Assembly: GCA_003153055.1 (NCBI GenBank)
Contig: PMBV01000126.1
Location: 700-21,040 of the forward strand
Length of the DNA: 20,341 nucleotides
Source: Myxococcales bacterium
GTDB taxonomy: Bacteria; Myxococcota; Myxococcia; Myxococcales; Myxococcaceae
Reading direction: 5' to 3'
The number at the start of each line of letters is the position of its first letter. Positions within the stretch are counted from its first letter, which is position 1. The translations under genes were made by a program, and so were the position numbers. The notes beneath the pieces are model-generated. The model was not told the origin of the DNA. It saw nothing but the letters and a program-made list of their open reading frames with translations, and made no database searches. Below are positions 15,561-20,341 of the stretch, piece by piece.

Positions 15561-15995
15561 ATGATGCGACTCGTTGCGTGGCTTCTCGCGGCGGCCTGCC
15601 TCGCGCTCGCGCTGGTGGGCTTCTCCCGCGGTGGGGCCATCGCCGCCGCGACCCTCGGGCTTCCCGGCTCCAGCGCGGCCTTCTTCTTCCTGACGCTGGC
15701 CCGCGTGACCGCCATGGAGCGCGGCCAGGTGACGAAGCTCGGGGCCTGGCCGTTCTACGCCTCAGGAGCCATCCTCTCGGTCAGTGCGCTCTTCGCGACG
15801 TCGACGTTCATCACCCCGGGGCGGGGCCTGGCGGCCCTGGTGCTGGCCGTCATCGGGAGCCCACTCTTGGCGGTTGCCTGTCTGCGGCTCTCGACGGCCT
15901 TCGAGCGCAAGACGAGCTGGTACGGCGTGGCCGTGGCGGCGATGGGGCTGGCGATGGCGGGCGTCGTCCTGGTGGTGCGCCTCTGGCAGGCGTGA
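15561..15995 (+). CDS. Small membrane protein of unknown function (four helices)
   Basis: 144 aa, begins MMRLVAWLLAAACLALALVG. Four hydrophobic segments at about residues 4-22, 29-48, 60-82 and 88-108, with a last one at 122-141, so four or five helices depending on whether the first is cleaved. Loops are short; charged residues cluster at MERGQVTK and FERKTSWYG. No catalytic motif. The ribosome binding site is poor. It ends 45 bp before the DsbA-family gene on the same strand, so the two may be cotranscribed, but nothing indicates a shared task. Confidence 0.7.
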   Translation: MMRLVAWLLAAACLALALVGFSRGGAIAAATLGLPGSSAAFFFLTLARVTAMERGQVTKLGAWPFYASGAILSVSALFATSTFITPGRGLAALVLAVIGSPLLAVACLRLSTAFERKTSWYGVAVAAMGLAMAGVVLVVRLWQA

Positions 15996-16040
15996 AGTCG
16001 CCCCGAAGAGAGGGTGGCGCCCGGTCGAGGTCGGCATCAT

Positions 16041-16667
16041 ATGAAGCTCGTGAGCCTCCGAATCACCCTCTGGTCCGACTTCGTCTGACCCTTCTGCTAC
16101 GTCGCCGAGACGAGCAGCCTGGTCAGGCTGCAGCAGGAGTACGACGTCTCCCTCGACTGGCGGGGCTTCGAGCTGCACCCCGACACGCCGCTGGGTGGGC
16201 GCCAGCTGGCTGAGGTGTTCGGCGAGGAGCGGTCGAAGGCGATGGGCGCTCAGCTCCTCCGCTTCGCCGCGTCCTTCGGGGTGACGGCCATGAGATTCCC
16301 CGACCGCTCGCCCAACACCCGGAAGGCCCTGGCGATGGCCGAGCACGCCCGAGACGAGGGGCGCCTCCACCCGTTCCGTCGCGCGGCGATGGACGCCCAC
16401 TGGCTCCGGGGCGAGGACCTCGAGGCGCGGGAGGTACTGGCGAGCTGCGCGGCGGCCGCGGGGCTCGACCCCGAGAAGGCGCTGGCGGCGATGGAGGAGC
16501 CGTCGCTCCGCGCGCGCGTCGACGCGATGGGACGCGACGCGGCCCGGGCGGGAGTCACGGGCATCCCCACCTTCCTCATCGGCGAACGGAGGGTCGTCGG
16601 CTGCCAGCCCTACGAGGTGCTCCGGGCCACAGCCGAGACCGCTGGGGCGACCCACCGGTTCACCTGA
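16041..16667 (+). CDS. DsbA/FrnE-family oxidoreductase, probable selenoprotein (UPFC active site)
   Basis: 208 aa if the in-frame TGA at 16086-16088 is read. From ATG 16041 (GAGG box 9 nt upstream) the frame gives MKLVSLRITLWSDFV, TGA, PFCYVAETSS. FrnE-like members read WSDFVCPFCYVAE here, so the TGA replaces the first Cys of CxxC (residue 16), with Cys19 kept. The rest is a full DsbA-fold protein: helical insert (LRFAASFGV; LAMAEHARDEGRLHPFRRAA), the cis-Pro loop VTGIPTF (Pro176) and VVGCQPYEVL at the end. No other stop or indel occurs in about 580 nt after it, and neighbours are intact. A SECIS-like hairpin follows. No signal peptide, so a cytoplasmic thiol/selenol redox enzyme. A pipeline that stops at TGA would start at GTG 16215 and lose the active site. 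Alternative: a simple TGC-to-TGA nonsense mutation. Confidence 0.8.
16114..16131 (+). promoter_or_regulatory. Candidate bacterial SECIS hairpin
   Basis: GCAGCCT-GGTC-AGGCTGC is a perfect 7-bp stem with a GGTC loop. The loop begins 33 nt after the TGA, inside the 16-37 nt window of the published bacterial SECIS model, and has G in its first two positions as that model demands. The E. coli fdhF SECIS loop also contains GGUC. It would bind SelB. A hairpin this good can occur by chance in GC-rich DNA, so it supports but does not prove selenocysteine. Confidence 0.6.
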
Positions 16668-16673
16668 CGGGCA

Positions 16674-17126
16674 CTATCGGCGGGTCTGATCGAGGAGCGC
16701 GAGGTCGAGGAGATCCTTCGGTCGCCCGGACGCCCGCTTGTTGCGGATGTACTGAGCCCTCCCGAGGACGTTGACCCGAACGCCGCCCAGCTCTGCTCTC
16801 ACCCGATGCTTCCAGGCGGTACCGAAGCCAACACCGCTGATGCTCGTGAGAATGTCGATCCTCACCGGCGGCACGCCGAGCCGAATCACCATGTCTGACC
16901 GGGTGAGATCCGCCTCGGAGACGCCGAGCGAGCCGAAGCCAAAAGCCCCGAGCATTGACACGACCCGTTTGGCGTTAGCGGCTGCCGGCTCAACGAGAAC
17001 GTCGAGATCTCCGGTGAACCGCGGCTGACCGTGAACCGCCAGCGCGTGCGCGCCCACCACCACGTACCGAACACGGTGGGCGTTCAACAACGACAAGAAC
17101 TCTCTCCAGTCGGCGTGAAGTGCCAT
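16674..17126 (-). CDS. Nucleotidyltransferase-fold protein (MNT/AbiEii-like)
   Basis: 150 aa from ATG 17126 with GAGG 10 nt upstream. The pattern YVVVGAHALAVHGQPRFTGD-LDVLV (Gly25, Asp40, Asp42) is the pol-beta-type nucleotidyltransferase core with two metal carboxylates; the third is probably Asp91 (VRIDILTSISG). The C-terminus has NKRASGRPKDLLDL (129-142), typical of the DUF6036-like group. Such proteins are often in two-gene units with a small upstream ORF and are related to the toxin part of MNT/HEPN and AbiE systems. The small ORF at 16990-17244 overlaps its start. The stop lies 6 bp from the stop of the convergent DsbA-family gene. Confidence 0.8.
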   Translation of the reverse strand: MALHADWREFLSLLNAHRVRYVVVGAHALAVHGQPRFTGDLDVLVEPAAANAKRVVSMLGAFGFGSLGVSEADLTRSDMVIRLGVPPVRIDILTSISGVGFGTAWKHRVRAELGGVRVNVLGRAQYIRNKRASGRPKDLLDLALLDQTRR

Positions 17127-17244
17127 CGACGAATGACCTCAAGTGCTCAACTGCAGCGAGCCGCTCGCTCACCGGGCGCGTCACCCAGTAGTTGGCATCG
17201 GGCTCTTCCTCACCGAGTCGCTGGATCCGGACCACGCGTTTCAC
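16990..17244 (-). CDS. Small partner ORF of the nucleotidyltransferase
   Basis: 84 codons from GTG 17244. Residues 1-55 (VKRVVRIQRLGEEEPDANYW, VTRPVSERLAAVEHLR, RRLERVLVVVERP) match the character of the small proteins that precede DUF6036-type nucleotidyltransferases: acidic, with a YWxxxPxxERLxAVExLR core and RLxRVLxVVxR end. The ORF runs out of frame into the nucleotidyltransferase: overlap starts at 17126, and the conserved-looking RLERVL string is already inside it. Beyond about residue 57 it is Arg/Gly/Ser-rich and is probably meaningless read-through of the other frame. It may be an antitoxin-like regulator, but this is inferred from position only. Confidence 0.5.
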   Translation of the reverse strand: MKRVVRIQRLGEEEPDANYWVTRPVSERLAAVEHLRSFVDGTSRRLERVLVVVERPPCSVRGGGRARAGGSRSAAVHRRSRRSR

Positions 17245-17290
17245 GGCGGCAAACGTACCCCAAAACGAAGCACCACCCAAGAGCGCTGCT

Positions 17291-18322
17291 TCATGTGCGC
17301 TTGGAGGACGCCCGGGGCGCGACAACGGCCGGCACCTGCTCGACGCGCAGCTCGAACAACCGGTCGCCCGCATCCAGCAACGCCTCGCTGTACAGCACAT
17401 TCTTCCTGAGCCGCGCTGGAATGGCCTCGAGCCCAAGCGACGCCGCCACGATGGCTCCGGCCACGCCGGCGGCGACGTCGACCTCGCCACCGCTCCGAAG
17501 CACCAGGGCGAGGGCGGCTCGGAAATCGCCCGGCGCCTTGATGACGCCGTACAGCGCAGTGAGGAGCACCGGCGTCACGTGGGCCGGCAAGCCCATGTCG
17601 AAGTCGTAGTCCGCGGGCGGCACGCCGACCTTCCGGAGCGCGGCGAGGGCTCGCTCCTCGTCCCAGCCCAGCACTCGTGGCAGGTAATACACCTCGTCGG
17701 CCAGCTCCTGGTCTGCCGCGGCGCCGACCTTCGACACCGCCTCGCAATACGACGCCGCGTCGAGCGGCTCTCCCTCGAGGCCGAGCTGAATGGCGCGCCC
17801 GACCATCGCGGCGGCGGCGGCGCAGGCGGGGTCCTTGTGCGTCATCACCGTCAGCACCTGGGCGCAGTGGGCCAGGCGAGCCGGTGATGACTCGCTCACC
17901 AGCCCCACCACCACGCCTCGAGACAGCGCGGCCGGGTCCCTCACGCCGAGGGGCGCTCCGGCGCTCATCCACGGCGTCCCGCCGAGCAACGCCTCCATGG
18001 CGCGGCTGGTGGCAGGCTGGGGCTGGAGGATGGTGCCTTCTTCCCACAGCCAGGACAGGTGCTGGGCGGCGACGCGCCCATCGACTCCGCGCTGCCGCAC
18101 CACGGAATCGGCCACCGCGAGCAGCATCTGGGTGTCGTCGGAGAACTGGCCCTTGGCGAAGCCACCCCGGGGCCGCGAGGCGAAGTCCTCGGCGAGGAAG
18201 GGCTGCCGGGCAAGCGCGGGGGGAGGCAGCCCCCGGAAGGGGAAGCCCAGGGCGTCACCGATGCCGAACCCCAGCACCGCCGCGCGAAATCTATTGTGCA
18301 GCTCGACCCGAGTACGCCGCAT
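17291..18322 (-). CDS. ADP-ribosylglycohydrolase-family protein
   Basis: 343 aa from ATG 18322 (MRRTRVELHNRFRAAVLG). A GTG at 18391 overlapping the rlmH stop (GTGA) would add 23 residues and couple translation; family members usually start near the ATG. Motifs: GFGIGDALGFP (18-28), the helix with acidic pair, and FSDDTQM (60-66), the metal-site motif. The C-terminal ligand motif, usually GGDTDTxA, is here GGEVDVAAG (278-286): first Asp to Glu, both Thr to Val. The family removes ADP-ribose from proteins or small molecules using two Mg2+. Altered ligands suggest changed or reduced activity. Last gene of the rsfS-rlmH direction, 65 bp after rlmH. Confidence 0.85.
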   Translation of the reverse strand: MRRTRVELHNRFRAAVLGFGIGDALGFPFRGLPPPALARQPFLAEDFASRPRGGFAKGQFSDDTQMLLAVADSVVRQRGVDGRVAAQHLSWLWEEGTILQPQPATSRAMEALLGGTPWMSAGAPLGVRDPAALSRGVVVGLVSESSPARLAHCAQVLTVMTHKDPACAAAAAMVGRAIQLGLEGEPLDAASYCEAVSKVGAAADQELADEVYYLPRVLGWDEERALAALRKVGVPPADYDFDMGLPAHVTPVLLTALYGVIKAPGDFRAALALVLRSGGEVDVAAGVAGAIVAASLGLEAIPARLRKNVLYSEALLDAGDRLFELRVEQVPAVVAPRASSKRT

Positions 18323-18387
18323 TGAGTTCGAAAGGACGGGGCCACCATACGCCGTCTGCGGCGTTCCAAGCCACCCGCCCACTTTCC

Positions 18388-18843
18388 TCACTTGTGGTAG
18401 GGCTCGCCCCGGAGAATGGTGAAGGCGCGGTACACCTGCTCCGCAAGCACCAGCCGGGCCAAGCGGTGCGGCAGGGTCATCGCCGACAACGACAGCACCA
18501 AGGCGGCCCGCTCGCGCACCGCCGCGCCGAGGCCCTCGTCGCCCCCGATGGCGAAGGCGACGTCTTTCGCTTGATCCTGTTGCCGCCCGAGCCAGCGGGC
18601 GAACTCCACGCTTCCCAGGACCTTCCCGCCCTGGTCGAGGGCGACCAGCACGTCTCTGGGGCCGAGCTTGCCCACGAGCGCGCGGGCCTCCTCGTCACGC
18701 GCTTCCTCGCCGGTCGCGCGAGAGGCGCCAAGCTCGATGGACTGCACCTTCGCCACGTGGCCCAGGCGCTTCAAGTACTCGTCGACGCCGGGCGCAAAGA
18801 GGCCCGAGCGGTCCTTGCCGACCGAGAGGAACGTCAGCCGCAT
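18388..18843 (-). CDS. rlmH: 23S rRNA (pseudouridine1915-N3)-methyltransferase RlmH
   Basis: 151 aa, full length for this SPOUT-family enzyme. It begins MRLTFLSVGKDRSG and ends YRAFTILRGEPYHK, both diagnostic. LDQGGKVLGSVEFARWL (69-85), FAIGGDEGLG (97-106) and SLSAMTLPHRLARLVLAEQ (118-136) form the knotted SAM-binding site. It methylates pseudouridine 1915 in helix 69 of 23S rRNA. It lies 12 bp after rsfS, the usual neighbour, so the pair is an operon. A cytoplasmic housekeeping gene, intact. Confidence 0.97.
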   Translation of the reverse strand: MRLTFLSVGKDRSGLFAPGVDEYLKRLGHVAKVQSIELGASRATGEEARDEEARALVGKLGPRDVLVALDQGGKVLGSVEFARWLGRQQDQAKDVAFAIGGDEGLGAAVRERAALVLSLSAMTLPHRLARLVLAEQVYRAFTILRGEPYHK

Positions 18844-18855
18844 GGCGAAGGCCCT

Positions 18856-19443
18856 CTACTCCAGGGACACCCGGGGAGCGTCGCTCCACAGGCCTTCGAG
18901 ATCGTACGTGCCGCGGGTGTCGGGCGTGAAGAAGTGGGCCACCACGTCGTGGTAGTTGGCGAGGACCCAGTCGCCCGACGCCTCGACGCTGGCGGCGCGG
19001 GTGCCCTGGGGGCGCAAAGTTTGATCGACGGCGGTGGCGATGGCCTCGAGCTGGCGATCCGATTCGCCCGAGGCAATGACGACGTAGTCGTAGCCCACCG
19101 CCGAGCCGCGAGCGCGCGTGTCGATGATGAGGACGTCGTTGGCCTTCTTCTCCACCGCGACGTGGGCGATGGCGCGGGCGAGCGCGAGCGCCTGGGGGTT
19201 CTCGGGGTACGTCGTCGCCTTGGGAAGGGCGCGGGCGGGGCGCTTGGGCCGAATGCTGGGCCGCCGCGACTTCACCTGCGGTCGCCGCTTCGCCGGGCCA
19301 CTCGCCGCCTTGGGCTTCTTCGAAGGGGCCCGACGGGTGGAGCCTTTCGAGTGCCCGGGCTTCTTGGCCGCGGTCTTCTTGACCGCTGGCTTCTTGGCCG
19401 CAGCCTTCTTCGCCGGCTTCTTCGCGCTCTTCTTGACCGCCAT
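18856..19443 (-). CDS. rsfS: Ribosomal silencing factor RsfS with histone-H1-like N-terminal tail
   Basis: 195 aa; family members are usually about 110-130. Residues about 82-190 are the RsfS domain: ALALARAIAHVAVEKKANDV, LIIDTRARGSAVGYDYVVIA, SGESDRQLEAIATAVDQTL, GDWVLANYHDVVAHFFTPDT (ending YDLEGLWSDA). It binds ribosomal protein uL14 and blocks subunit joining in starvation. Residues 1-75 are an added Lys/Ala/Pro-rich tail (KKSAKKPAKKAAAKK and so on), disordered and strongly basic, like H1-type eukaryotic or bacterial DNA-binding tails. The ATG at 19443 is the only start that includes the tail; no alternative start is obvious at the domain. First of the rsfS-rlmH pair, 49 bp after the SPFH gene. 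Confidence 0.95.
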   Translation of the reverse strand: MAVKKSAKKPAKKAAAKKPAVKKTAAKKPGHSKGSTRRAPSKKPKAASGPAKRRPQVKSRRPSIRPKRPARALPKATTYPENPQALALARAIAHVAVEKKANDVLIIDTRARGSAVGYDYVVIASGESDRQLEAIATAVDQTLRPQGTRAASVEASGDWVLANYHDVVAHFFTPDTRGTYDLEGLWSDAPRVSLE

Positions 19444-19492
19444 GATTCGCCGCTCTTATCCGGTTCTGGCCAAAGCGAGGAGTCTTTCCACC

Positions 19493-20341
19493 TCAGTCGC
19501 TCTCGAGGGCGGAGAGGAGCGTCTTGAGCTGGGCCACGGCCGAGAGGAGCGGGTCCGAGGCGCCTCCGATGGTGATGGCCTTGAGCTCCTTGGGCTGAGG
19601 CAGCTTCTCCACCAGGCTGGGGAGGGCGGCGAGCGCGCGGGCGCTGAGCCCCGCGGGGGTGAGGCCGTTGTCCACCGCCTGCTCGAGGGCGCGGCCGGCG
19701 GCGGCGAGCTCGGCGAGCTTGAAGTGGGCCTGGGCCTCGGCGACCTGGAGCGCGAGCTGCGCGTCATGGGCGGCCTTCTCGCGGGCCTGAGCGGCCTCGT
19801 CCTTGACGCGCTCGAGCTCGACGTCGGCGAGGTGCCGTGCCTGCATGAGCTGGGTGGCCTCGACGTGGGTGGTCTGCTCCTCGACCGCGAGGGCGCGGGC
19901 GGCCTCTTCTTTGAGTTTGGCGCGACGCGCGGTCTCGGCCTGCTCGCGGTTGAAGGTCTCGGCGGCGGCCTCGGCGCGCTGGGCGGAGAGCTGGCGCTCC
20001 ATGGTGAGGCGGGCCGAGTCGCGGCGGCGCTCCTGCTCGAGTTCGCGGTGGGTGACGACCTCCTGGGCCTCGAGCTCGGCGATGCGGGCCACCCGGTCGC
20101 GCTCGGCGCGAAAGGGCTTCTGCAGGCTCTCCCACAACCTGGGCGAGCTGACGACGGCCTCCTTGATCTGCACGGTGACGATGCGCAGCCCCAGCCCCTG
20201 GTCGCTGCCGCCCGCCCCCTCGGCGACGCCCCTGAGCCTAGCGGTGAGCTCCTCGATGATGGGCTCTTTGTCCGAGAGGACGTCGTCGATGCTCATGGTG
20301 GCGACCTTGTCCTTGATGGCCGCCTCCGCCTGCTCGCGCAG
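19493..20341 (-). CDS. SPFH/stomatin-flotillin-like protein, C-terminal part (5' end outside window)
   Basis: Open to the window edge, so 282 codons are visible of a longer gene; an internal ATG at 20296 is not taken as the start. The visible part begins EAAIKDKVATMSIDDVLSDK and GLGLRIVTVQIKEAVVSSPR, the end of an SPFH (Band 7) domain. Then comes a long Ala/Glu/Arg/Gln-rich coiled coil (about ELEAQEVVTHRELEQERRRD through EAQAHFKLAELAAAGRAL), and a short C-terminal part (LPQPKELKAITIGGASDPLL). Such proteins oligomerise on membranes and scaffold microdomains. The N-terminal membrane anchor is not in view. Same strand and 49 bp upstream of rsfS, so possibly cotranscribed. Confidence 0.85.
   Translation of the reverse strand: MREQAEAAIKDKVATMSIDDVLSDKEPIIEELTARLRGVAEGAGGSDQGLGLRIVTVQIKEAVVSSPRLWESLQKPFRAERDRVARIAELEAQEVVTHRELEQERRRDSARLTMERQLSAQRAEAAAETFNREQAETARRAKLKEEAARALAVEEQTTHVEATQLMQARHLADVELERVKDEAAQAREKAAHDAQLALQVAEAQAHFKLAELAAAGRALEQAVDNGLTPAGLSARALAALPSLVEKLPQPKELKAITIGGASDPLLSAVAQLKTLLSALESD

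Overview
The window is high-GC DNA that reads like the chromosome of a myxobacterium (suborder Cystobacterineae is my best guess). The grounds are a surface protein with a MYXO-CTERM-like tail, a lipoprotein RCC1/EGF-repeat gene of the size such genomes carry, an rsfS-rlmH housekeeping pair, and strong third-position G/C. No rRNA, tRNA or CRISPR array was seen.

Layout. (1) 1-3300: the 3' part of a serine lipase-like hydrolase, then a run of broken genes: a GreA/GreB C-terminal fragment, a short-chain dehydrogenase without its NAD-binding N-terminus, a frameshifted TPR gene in lower-GC DNA, and a DinB-like C-terminal fragment. (2) 3212-7648: one very large minus-strand gene for an exported lipoprotein with 14 RCC1 repeats, EGF-like Cys-rich repeats, a DNA-level tandem-repeat linker and a MYXO-CTERM-like end. 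(3) 7925-11190: more debris: a serC start, a PAP2 phosphatase without its N-terminus joined to an internally deleted exbB, a secA-like N-terminus cut just before its ATP-binding loop and abutting an IS91-type transposase fragment, and a twice-frameshifted beta-propeller-like gene. (4) 11253-13394: an intact Mrr-type restriction endonuclease in lower-GC DNA and a transposase C-terminal fragment. (5) 13395-20341: ordinary intact genes: an MBL-fold hydrolase divergent from an FAD/NAD reductase, a small membrane protein, a DsbA/FrnE-family oxidoreductase, a nucleotidyltransferase with a small partner ORF, and the minus-strand cluster SPFH protein, rsfS, rlmH, ADP-ribosylglycohydrolase.

The most interesting object is the DsbA/FrnE-family gene at 16041-16667. 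Its reading frame contains one TGA, exactly where the first Cys of the CPFC redox motif belongs. The frame is otherwise intact for 208 codons. A perfect 7-bp stem with a GGTC loop lies 33 nt after the TGA, a good match to the bacterial SECIS rules. I read it as a selenoprotein (UPFC). A nonsense mutation is the alternative, and the genome's selA/selB/selC/selD content would decide.

The second theme is the debris itself. Several fragments show the same signature: sharp loss of one end, neighbours butted together, sometimes in-frame internal deletion. This suggests many independent deletions in a rearrangement-prone accessory zone containing IS fragments. A collapsed or chimeric assembly must also be excluded.
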